Shown here: piece by piece, positions 1-5,370 of the stretch
Layout: the number at the start of each line of letters is the position of its first letter
Position numbering within the stretch: position 1 is the first letter of the stretch
NCBI GenBank assembly: GCA_030530185.1
Contig: JAUMVL010000090.1
Coordinates: forward strand, 1-6,667
Source: Clostridia bacterium
GTDB lineage: Bacteria; Bacillota; Clostridia; Christensenellales; CAG-138
Length of the DNA: 6,667 bases
Direction: 5' to 3'
The notes under the pieces: model-generated
The model's database searches: none
Told to the model about the DNA's origin: nothing
What the model saw: only the letters and a program-made list of their open reading frames with translations
Translations under genes and position numbers: made by a program

Positions 1-60
1 ACCTTATGCCTCCTATAAAAAACTTTTTCGTTTATAAAAACTAGAAATAATACTAGTAAT
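1..60 (-). promoter_or_regulatory. Leader and ribosome binding site of a divergent gene starting outside the window
   Basis: Read on the minus strand, positions 14-9 are AGGAGG, a perfect Shine-Dalgarno, followed by eight bases (CATAAGGT) up to the window edge. A start codon would therefore lie at or just beyond base 1, so a minus-strand gene begins immediately to the left. The upstream sequence is AT-rich with two possible -10 elements on the minus strand, TATAAA at 36-31 and TATTAT at 52-47. Neither has a convincing -35 at 16-18 bp, so the exact promoter is unresolved. The gene itself is not visible. Confidence 0.5.
40..57. repeat. Inverted repeat ACTAG-N8-CTAGT
   Basis: ACTAG (40-44) and CTAGT (53-57) form a perfect 5-bp inverted repeat around the AT-rich spacer AAATAATA. 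It overlaps one candidate -10 of the divergent minus-strand gene, so it could be a regulator-binding site. The arms are short and chance is a real alternative. Confidence 0.3.
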
Positions 61-90
61 TGAGGGATACAAAGGAACAAAAAATACTCC

Positions 91-108
91 TTGACTGCAT
101 TTTGACTG
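91..108 (+). repeat. Tandem direct repeat TTGACTG with 11-bp period
   Basis: TTGACTG occurs at 91-97 and again at 102-108, separated by CATT, giving an 11-bp period close to one helical turn. Half-sites spaced this way are typical of OmpR/PhoB-family response regulators, such as PhoP-type boxes. TTGACT also resembles a sigma-70 -35 hexamer, but I see no good -10 at 16-18 bp from either copy. A binding site is an inference from spacing only. Confidence 0.3.
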
Positions 109-120
109 TACACTGCGTTC

Positions 121-139
121 TCATGTTACTACAACATGA
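121..139. repeat. Inverted repeat TCATGTT-N5-AACATGA
   Basis: A perfect 7-bp inverted repeat lies at 121-127 and 133-139 around the 5-base centre ACTAC. The overall 19-bp dyad has the size of a typical dimeric repressor operator. It begins 12 bp after the TTGACTG direct repeat. It has no following T-run, so a terminator is unlikely. It may regulate the divergent minus-strand gene, but no regulator gene is visible. Confidence 0.4.
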
Positions 140-191
140 CTTGAATGCTCATACCTCGCAATACCCTTTTCGACAGCCGCCTTGTCGGCGT

Positions 192-220
192 CTGCTTATA
201 AGGCATTATAGCAGTCTTTT
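192..220 (+). terminator. Weak terminator-like hairpin
   Basis: CTGC plus TATAA (192-195, 197-201, with one bulged T at 196) pairs with TTATA plus GCAG (206-214) across the loop GGCA. TCTTTT follows at 215-220. The stem is AT-rich and the T-run is interrupted, so if it terminates transcription on the plus strand it is probably inefficient. It could also simply be a dyad in the regulatory region. Confidence 0.25.
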
Positions 221-340
221 CGCGGAAAGAAAAGGGGTAGGATGGCAGATTGGAAACGGGTTTTCGGAACGGCCGCAGCTCGTAAACCGATATCTGTTTA
301 GCCTGACGCGGCCTCATTTGCAAGCGAAAACATTTCCGGG

Positions 341-369
341 TAGCTTTTCGGCGGGAAGTATGATACAAT
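341..369 (+). promoter_or_regulatory. Probable extended -10 promoter of tex
   Basis: TACAAT at 364-369 matches the sigma-70/sigma-A -10 consensus at five of six bases. It is preceded by TG at 361-362 with one base between, which makes the extended -10 form TGnTACAAT. The hexamer 17 bp upstream, TAGCTT at 341-346, is a poor -35, as is common where an extended -10 compensates. Transcription would start near 376, leaving a leader of about 50 nt before the ATG at 425. Confidence 0.55.
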
Positions 370-370
370 A

Positions 371-385
371 ACGCGGATGCCGCGT
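371..385. repeat. Inverted repeat ACGCGG-ATG-CCGCGT over the predicted tex start site
   Basis: ACGCGG (371-376) and CCGCGT (380-385) are perfect reverse complements separated by three bases. The element begins directly after the -10 of the predicted promoter and covers the expected transcription start. It could be an operator or a small hairpin at the 5' end of the tex mRNA. The three-base loop is tight, so DNA-level recognition is as plausible as RNA folding. Confidence 0.4.
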
Positions 386-424
386 TTGCGGCGAACGGAG
401 ATTGCACAATAAGGAACGAACAAC

Positions 425-2575
425 ATGAATGACCCGATGATCACAACCATAGCAAAGGATCTGTCGCTGAAGCCGGAGCAGGTCAAAGCGGCGGTGGAGC
501 TGTTAGACGCCGGCAACACGATCCCGTTTATCGCGCGCTACCGTAAGGAGGCGACCGGCTCGCTCGACGATCAGGTGCTGCGGAGCCTTTCCGAACAGCT
601 CGAAAAGCTGCGCGGCCTGCAGAAGCGGCGCGACGAGATCACCAAAGCGCTGACCGAGCAGGGCGTTTTGACGCCGGAGCTGACAGCCAGGATCGCACGG
701 GCGGCAACGCTGTCCGAGCTGGAGGATATTTACCGTCCCTACCGCCCGAAGCGCCGCACACGCGCAAGCGTCGCCAAGGAGCGCGGACTTTTGCCGCTGG
801 CGACGTGGCTGATCCGACAGCCCGGGACCGGCGATCCGCTTGTGAAGGCGCAGGCGTTCGTCAACCCCGAAAAGGAAATTCCGGATGCGGAAGCGGCGCT
901 GGCCGGCGCGCGTGACATCATTGCCGAGGCCGTCAGCGATGAAGCGTCGCTGCGGAAAACGCTGCGCCTGATCCTGCGGCGCGAGGGCGTGGTCGTCACC
1001 AAGGCGGCCAAGACCGAGGACAGCGTCTATGCGAATTACTATGATTTTTCCGAGCCGGTCCGCAGCATCCAAGGCCATCGCATCCTGGCGATCAACCGCG
1101 GCGAACGCGAAGAATTTTTAAAGGTCACGGTCGAAGCGCTGGAACAGCGCTGTAAGAATACGATCTACGGGATGTTCGTCAACGGCGGCGGCCCCGCTTC
1201 CAAACAGGTCGAGCTGGCGTGCGACGACGCGTGGACGCGGCTGCTGTACCCGTCGCTGGAGCGGGAGATCCGCAATGAGCTGACCGACCGCGCGAATGAA
1301 AGCGCGATCAAGGTGTTTTCGGAAAACCTGCATCAGCTTTTGATGCAGCCGCCGATCCGCGGCAAGGTCACGCTCGGCGTCGACCCGGGCTTCCGTACCG
1401 GCTGCAAGCTGGCGGTCGTGGACGAGAACGGCAAGGTGCTCGATACCGGCGTCGGACATTTCACGCTGCCCGGCAACGAGGCGGGCAAGGCCGCGGCGGC
1501 GCGGCTGATCAGGAAGTTCGTGAGCGACTACGGCGTGACGGCGATCGCGATCGGCAACGGCACCGCAAGCCGCGAGAGCGAGCAGTTCATCGTGAACCTT
1601 TTGCCCGAGCTGCCCGGCGTTGCGTATATGATCGTCAGCGAAGCGGGCGCGTCGGTGTATTCGGCGAGCAAGCTCGGTGCGGAGGAGTTTCCGGACTTCG
1701 ACGCCACGCAGCGCAGCGCGGTCTCGATCGCGCGGCGAATGCAGGATCCGCTGGCGGAGCTGGTCAAGATCGAGCCGAAGGCGATCGGCGTCGGGCAGTA
1801 TCAGCACGATCTGAAGCAGAACGAGCTTTCCGCGGCGCTCGACGGCGTTGTGGAGCAGTGCGTGAACGGCGTTGGGGTGGAGGTGTCCACGGCGTCCGCG
1901 GCGCTGCTGTCGCACGTTGCGGGCATCGGCCCGGCACTCGCCAAGAACATCGTCGCTTATCGTGAGGAAAACGGGATCGCCTCCCGCGCGGAGCTGAAAA
2001 AGGTGCCGAAGCTCGGCCCGAAGGCGTTCGAGCAGTGCGCGGGCTTTTTGCGCGTGCGCGACAGCAAAAACCCACTCGACGCGACCGCCGTGCATCCCGA
2101 AAGCTACGACGCCGCCAAAACGGTGCTGACAAAGCTCGGCTATCAGAGCAAGGATGTAAAGGGCGGCATTGCGGACGTCAACCGCCGCGCACAGGCTTAC
2201 GGGCTTGAAAAGCTCGCTGCCGAAGCGAACGTCGGTATGCCGACGCTTCGGGATATTCTTTCCGAGCTGCAAAAGCCCGGCCGCGACCCGCGCGACGATC
2301 TGCCCAAGCCCGTGCTCCGCACCGACGTTTTGGATATGAAGGATCTCAAGCCCGGCATGGAGCTGACCGGCACGGTCCGCAATGTGATCGATTTCGGCGC
2401 ATTCATTGACATCGGCGTGCATCAGGACGGCCTTGTGCATATCTCGCACATGTCCGATAAGTACATCCGCCATCCGTCCGAGGTCGTCAAGGTCGGCGAC
2501 GTCGTGACCGTGTGGGTGCTCAGCGTGGACGAAAAGAAAAAGCGCATTGCGCTGACGATGAAGAAAAACGGATAA
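425..2575 (+). CDS. tex: Tex family S1 RNA-binding protein (transcription accessory factor)
   Basis: Complete 716-residue Tex protein, a nucleic-acid-binding factor conserved in most bacteria and linked to transcription and RNA metabolism; its exact biochemical role is not settled. Domains in order: helical Tex N-terminal region (about 1-190, with the family motif IPFIARYRKEATG near 33-45); a connecting region; a YqgF/RNase H-like domain opening with GVDPG (318-322, Asp320) and containing IGNGT (376-380); the family signature GVGQYQHD (455-462); a helix-hairpin-helix region with AGIG (499-502); and a C-terminal S1 RNA-binding domain (about 640-714) with FGAF at 657-660 and GLVHIS. The protein ends directly after S1, without the extension seen in E. 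coli YhgF. The start is supported by AAGGAA at 411-416, 8 nt before ATG. The gene is monocistronic, with its own promoter and terminator. Its GC content is clearly higher than that of the genes downstream. Confidence 0.96.
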   Translation: MNDPMITTIAKDLSLKPEQVKAAVELLDAGNTIPFIARYRKEATGSLDDQVLRSLSEQLEKLRGLQKRRDEITKALTEQGVLTPELTARIARAATLSELEDIYRPYRPKRRTRASVAKERGLLPLATWLIRQPGTGDPLVKAQAFVNPEKEIPDAEAALAGARDIIAEAVSDEASLRKTLRLILRREGVVVTKAAKTEDSVYANYYDFSEPVRSIQGHRILAINRGEREEFLKVTVEALEQRCKNTIYGMFVNGGGPASKQVELACDDAWTRLLYPSLEREIRNELTDRANESAIKVFSENLHQLLMQPPIRGKVTLGVDPGFRTGCKLAVVDENGKVLDTGVGHFTLPGNEAGKAAAARLIRKFVSDYGVTAIAIGNGTASRESEQFIVNLLPELPGVAYMIVSEAGASVYSASKLGAEEFPDFDATQRSAVSIARRMQDPLAELVKIEPKAIGVGQYQHDLKQNELSAALDGVVEQCVNGVGVEVSTASAALLSHVAGIGPALAKNIVAYREENGIASRAELKKVPKLGPKAFEQCAGFLRVRDSKNPLDATAVHPESYDAAKTVLTKLGYQSKDVKGGIADVNRRAQAYGLEKLAAEANVGMPTLRDILSELQKPGRDPRDDLPKPVLRTDVLDMKDLKPGMELTGTVRNVIDFGAFIDIGVHQDGLVHISHMSDKYIRHPSEVVKVGDVVTVWVLSVDEKKKRIALTMKKNG

Positions 2576-2693
2576 CGATATAAAAAGCAAGACAAGAATA
2601 ACGGATCAACATTCCGGGAAAAAGGAATATAAGCGGGACCGTCAGCGCAGCAAAGCCGATCAGAGACATTGCAAAATCTAACGATTCTTAGCC

Positions 2694-2744
2694 AAAACGC
2701 CGAGAGACACCGGATTCTTTCCAAGTGTCCTCGGCGTTTTTTTT
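2694..2744 (+). terminator. Intrinsic terminator for tex, possibly shared with the convergent operon
   Basis: AACGCCGAG and GACAC (2696-2704, 2706-2710, with one bulged A at 2705) pair with GTGTC and CTCGGCGTT (2725-2738) around a 14-base loop. Eight T residues at 2737-2744 follow. This is a textbook Rho-independent terminator for plus-strand transcription. It lies 118 nt after the tex stop, so tex has a long 3' UTR. On the minus strand the same hairpin is followed by only four T residues, so it may also end the convergent operon, less efficiently. Confidence 0.88.
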
Positions 2745-2778
2745 CGTATCGTCTGATAAACGCGCAGCAACGGGCTGC

Positions 2779-2820
2779 GGAGCCGGAACGGAAACAATCC
2801 GATCCGGATCGACAGGCTCC
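2779..2820. repeat. Nested inverted repeats after the 3' end of the minus-strand operon
   Basis: GGAGCC (2779-2784) and GGCTCC (2815-2820) are reverse complements and enclose a perfect 12-bp palindrome, CGATCCGGATCG, at 2800-2811. An overlapping dyad, CGCAGC/GCTGCG, lies at 2763-2768 and 2774-2779. All sit just downstream of the Rpe-family stop codon on the minus strand. None is followed by a T-run, so they are not classical terminators. They could stabilise the 3' end of the operon mRNA. Confidence 0.3.
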
Positions 2821-2831
2821 CGCGATTCCCG

Positions 2832-3491
2832 TTATCCGAGCTCTGCTTCAAATCTGCGGCACGCATTTAAGATGCCTTCTTGCTGGAAGAAAATGGTATG
2901 TCGGGTTCCGACGATCATATCAACGCCCATTTGCTTACAGATCATCCCTTTCTCATAATCCACGCCCCCGTCTACGGAGATCATGTAGGAAGCCCCATGT
3001 TTTTTGCGAAGATCGCATAACGCCTGTATCCGTTCCATGCTTCCGTCAAGAAAATGCTGCCCGGAAAAGCCGGGTTCTACGGCCATCAGCGTTACAAGAT
3101 CAAAGCAGTGAATAAACGGTTCGATATGATCGATCCGCTGAGACGGATTGACGACGATACCGGCTTTCATCCCGAGTTTATGGATATTGTTCAGCGTGCG
3201 GCGAACAAAGGGCGTGCTGTCCGTATGAAAGGACACGTAGTCTGCGCCGGCAGCCTTCAGCCGATCGAGGTATTTGTCCGGATCGGTGACCATCATATGG
3301 ATATCCATGTTTACCTGCGGATAGGCCTTTTTGAGCTCTGCGATCAGCTCAATAGGCATACAAAGATTCGGGACATAATGGCCATCCATCAGATCTATAT
3401 GGAAAAAGCGCGTTCCTCCTTCGACAAGCTCATCAATCTGCTCTTTCATATGGAGAAAGCTGACATTAATTATCGACGCCGTGTTAATCAT
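2832..3491 (-). CDS. Ribulose-phosphate 3-epimerase family protein (Rpe/AlsE-like)
   Basis: A 219-residue single-domain TIM barrel, of usual length for the family, which epimerises C3 of ketose phosphates using a divalent metal. Metal and catalytic positions are present: His31 and Asp33 in FHIDLMDGHYVPN, His65 in DIHMMV, and Asp174 in VDGG. Phosphate-loop motifs are EPGFSGQ (139-145) and VGT (194-196). The N-terminal SILSADF motif of ordinary Rpe reads SIINVSF (6-12), so its Asp is replaced by Ser11. The FHIDLMDGHYVPN stretch closely recalls E. coli allulose-6-phosphate 3-epimerase AlsE. With its position in a sugar-catabolic cluster, this suggests a specialised paralogue acting on a ketose phosphate other than ribulose 5-phosphate. 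It is the last gene of the operon, 42 nt after the dehydrogenase; ATG at 3491 follows AAAGGGG by 5 nt. Family confident, substrate unknown. Confidence 0.88.
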   Translation of the reverse strand: MINTASIINVSFLHMKEQIDELVEGGTRFFHIDLMDGHYVPNLCMPIELIAELKKAYPQVNMDIHMMVTDPDKYLDRLKAAGADYVSFHTDSTPFVRRTLNNIHKLGMKAGIVVNPSQRIDHIEPFIHCFDLVTLMAVEPGFSGQHFLDGSMERIQALCDLRKKHGASYMISVDGGVDYEKGMICKQMGVDMIVGTRHTIFFQQEGILNACRRFEAELG

Positions 3492-3533
3492 AAGTACCCC
3501 TTTCGTATAACCGAGAATCCTTCTTTTTCTTTG

Positions 3534-4505
3534 TCAGAACAAAACTGTTCCCTTGATATAGCCCTCGTCTTTGGATGCGGAAATCTCAAATAGGTGTTTG
3601 AGATCAAGTTCATTCTTATAATAGGCGGTATGTGTCATCAGCTTTTCCGGCTGATATGCGCCCCGCAGGATCAGCTCCTTGGTTCTCGGAACCATATCAA
3701 GGTAATGCGCATTGCTGTAAGGGGAAGGATTATACACATACAAGCCTTTCCTGTGCCACCGTGTTACATCGAATTGAATCGGAGAATGATGATAGGAGGC
3801 GATCGCAAATTTTCCGTTTTGCGACGTCATGGAATCGGCTAACAGACATCCGCTTTCCGATGCGGAAAAATCTATGCATATGTCCGCACCGCCGCAGCTT
3901 TGAATTTGCTCAATGATCCGCAGACCTTCCGCATCGGTAGGGTCATATACTTCTTTTGCGCCGAATTCCCGAGCAATTTGTCTTCTGTCGGCGCGCAGCT
4001 CGAAAACGGTTATTCTTCCCGCCTGGGACGCACGGAGCAATCCCTGCAGCGTAATCAGCCCCATATAACCTGCTCCGACAAGGACGACATGATCTCCGGG
4101 CTGGATCTTAAGCTCCTCCAGCATGTTGACGACGCAGCATGTCGGCTCCCAGACATAATCTTCCCACCGCTTTATCGGCGTATCAATCTTTACGACGTGC
4201 GCTTCGGTTGTTACGGCATATTCGCACATCATTTCATTATTCCCCTTCAGAACAGAGATGCAATCCCCGCTCCGAAGCGTGCGGACCTCGCTGCCGACTT
4301 TCTCGACAATGCCGACCCCCTCATGCCCGATGATGTACGGAAGGGTGCGCGGAACATTGACGCCGCAATACTGATAGGAGTCCCAGGCACAAATACCGCA
4401 AGCCTTCGTCCGGTACAGAATTTCGTGCGCCTTCGGCTCCGGTAAATCGTGTTCGACCAATGACAGTTCTCTTGGCGCGGTTATATACAAACTTTTAACG
4501 AGCAT
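3534..4505 (-). CDS. Zinc-dependent medium-chain alcohol/polyol dehydrogenase lacking the structural-zinc lobe
   Basis: A 323-residue medium-chain dehydrogenase/reductase that should oxidise a secondary hydroxyl of a sugar or polyol with NAD. The GroES-like N-terminal domain carries the catalytic zinc set expected for the family: Cys39 in CGICAWD, His61-Glu62 in GHEGVG, and Glu120 in the WEPT motif, as in sorbitol dehydrogenases. The Rossmann domain has GAGYMG (144-149), and Glu169 at the end of the second strand favours NAD(H) over NADP(H). The usual four-cysteine structural-zinc lobe is absent: the chain runs from GDCISV (80-85) nearly straight to CEYAV (94-98). That accounts for its being somewhat shorter than typical members of about 345 residues. 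The start at 4505 has AAGGAG 7 nt upstream. It is separated from the upstream dehydrogenase gene by 77 nt containing a large hairpin. The substrate is not identifiable. Confidence 0.9.
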   Translation of the reverse strand: MLVKSLYITAPRELSLVEHDLPEPKAHEILYRTKACGICAWDSYQYCGVNVPRTLPYIIGHEGVGIVEKVGSEVRTLRSGDCISVLKGNNEMMCEYAVTTEAHVVKIDTPIKRWEDYVWEPTCCVVNMLEELKIQPGDHVVLVGAGYMGLITLQGLLRASQAGRITVFELRADRRQIAREFGAKEVYDPTDAEGLRIIEQIQSCGGADICIDFSASESGCLLADSMTSQNGKFAIASYHHSPIQFDVTRWHRKGLYVYNPSPYSNAHYLDMVPRTKELILRGAYQPEKLMTHTAYYKNELDLKHLFEISASKDEGYIKGTVLF

Positions 4506-4531
4506 GAGCAGACTCCTTTTTCCTGTAATGC

Positions 4532-4573
4532 GGCAGAAGAAAGAAACGTGCGTTTCTTTCTTCTGCCTTTTTT
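4532..4573 (+). repeat. Perfect 17-bp inverted repeat with T-run, between two operon genes
   Basis: GGCAGAAGAAAGAAACG (4532-4548) and its exact reverse complement (4551-4567) are separated by TG. TTTTTT follows at 4568-4573 on the plus strand. Read on plus it has the form of a strong intrinsic terminator. However, both flanking genes are on minus, where the transcript would have the A-run before the hairpin and no U-run after it. In the operon mRNA it is therefore a stable intercistronic stem-loop lying about 9 nt after the SDR stop codon and upstream of the MDR ribosome binding site. Possible roles are 3'-end protection, RNase processing, or termination of antisense transcripts. Confidence 0.85.
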
Positions 4574-4582
4574 GAGCAACGG

Positions 4583-5353
4583 TTATTTCATTCTCGGCAT
4601 GACATAGCCGCCATCCACATTGACGAAATTACCGGTCGAGAAGGTGAACCGATCATCCATGCAGAACGCGCTGATCGCGGCCGCCACGTCTTCCGGCTCG
4701 CCCCATCTCGGGATCGGCATCTCGCCGTCGGCGATCATCTTGTCGTATTTTGTCTTGGCGACAAGAGCCATTTCGGTGGCGATCATAAACGGTCGCACTT
4801 CATTGACCGTGATAAAGTCCGGCGCAAGCCGCGCCGCAAACAGGGTCGTCAGCATGGAAACAGCCGCTTTGGAGACACCGTAAACGCCCAGACCCGGGCA
4901 GTTCGACCGCGCGTTGATCGAAGAGATATTCACGATCGATCCCCTTCTGCCGCCTTCGATTGGCTGCTTCAGCATCTGCTTGGCAACAAGCTGCGTCATA
5001 AAGCAGAGCGCCTTTGCATTGTTGTCCATGATTCTGTCCCATTCCTCTTCCGGCAAATCCAGCCATTCCATTCGCTTCGTTCCGAAGCCGGCTGCATTCA
5101 CCAGTGCGTGTATCGCGCCGAACCGATCGACAGTATCCTTTACGATCGTTTCGCGGTCTTCCGGGATGCGGACATCGCCCTGCATGTAAAGGAAAGGAAT
5201 GTTTTCCGCCTGCAGCTTATCCAGGTTCGCCTGATAATCCTTCGGATCATTCAGGTCGATAATCGAAACATTATATCCTTCTCTTCCGAATTGCAAAGCG
5301 GTTGCAAAACCGATTCCTCGCGCACCGCCGGTAATCAACACCGTTTTTTTCAT
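4583..5353 (-). CDS. Short-chain dehydrogenase/reductase (NAD-type, FabG-like fold)
   Basis: A 256-residue classical SDR, full length. The cofactor motif TGGARGIG is at 8-15, and Asp33 at the end of the second strand points to NAD(H). Next come the NAAG motif (86-89) and the catalytic tetrad Asn112, Ser145, Tyr158 and Lys162 (YGVSK). The C-terminal GNFVNVDGGY is also typical. Such enzymes interconvert hydroxyl and keto groups; similarity to FabG or glucose dehydrogenases is only at fold level. Its position among sugar isomerase and dehydrogenase genes argues for a sugar or polyol substrate, perhaps paired with the zinc dehydrogenase to invert a hydroxyl by oxidation then reduction (inference). 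It starts 17 nt after the upstream gene's stop, with AAGGAG at 5366-5361, so translational coupling is likely. All catalytic residues are intact. Confidence 0.93.
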   Translation of the reverse strand: MKKTVLITGGARGIGFATALQFGREGYNVSIIDLNDPKDYQANLDKLQAENIPFLYMQGDVRIPEDRETIVKDTVDRFGAIHALVNAAGFGTKRMEWLDLPEEEWDRIMDNNAKALCFMTQLVAKQMLKQPIEGGRRGSIVNISSINARSNCPGLGVYGVSKAAVSMLTTLFAARLAPDFITVNEVRPFMIATEMALVAKTKYDKMIADGEMPIPRWGEPEDVAAAISAFCMDDRFTFSTGNFVNVDGGYVMPRMK

Positions 5354-5370
5354 TGGTTTTCTCCTTTTCC

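Larger units (their letters stand above)
1..424. other. Non-coding divergent regulatory region upstream of tex
   Basis: I find no supportable gene in these 424 bases. The open frames here (for example 60-371 on + and 129-407 on -) lack a ribosome binding site and resemble no family I know. The left 60 bases are AT-rich and carry the leader of a minus-strand gene lying outside the window. The middle holds a spaced direct repeat and several inverted repeats (listed separately). The right end carries the tex promoter and ribosome binding site. The stretch at about 220-340 shows little beyond a weak catabolite-control-like sequence at 282-295. The layout suggests two divergently transcribed genes with separate promoters. 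Confidence 0.6.

Noticed and set aside
91..130. Sigma-70 promoter using TTGACT as -35
   Set aside because: At 16-18 bp from either TTGACT copy there is no acceptable -10 (TGCGTT and GTTACT are the 17-bp candidates).
60..371. 103-codon open frame on plus in the upstream region
   Set aside because: There is no correctly placed ribosome binding site. The sequence resembles no family and it ends inside the predicted tex promoter.
129..407. 92-codon open frame on minus in the upstream region
   Set aside because: It crosses the tex promoter and several dyads, lacks a convincing start signal and has a basic, random-looking product.
1118..2590. 490-residue open frame on the minus strand inside tex
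   Set aside because: It lies wholly antisense to a clear tex gene. Its composition (rich in Arg, His, Leu and Ala) is what the complement of high-GC codons produces. It shows no recognisable domain.
2611..2628. Hairpin ATTCC/GGAAT as a terminator directly behind tex
   Set aside because: It has only a 5-bp stem with an 8-base loop and no T-run; the element at 2694-2744 is far stronger.
2669..3115. 148-codon open frame on plus across the tex terminator
   Set aside because: It runs through the terminator hairpin and is antisense to the Rpe-family gene; its product is Arg/Ser-rich with no family resemblance.
4505..4583. Internal promoter for the MDR and Rpe-like genes
   Set aside because: The gap is mostly taken up by the hairpin. 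TTGCTC at 4579-4574 has no matching -10 at 17 bp.
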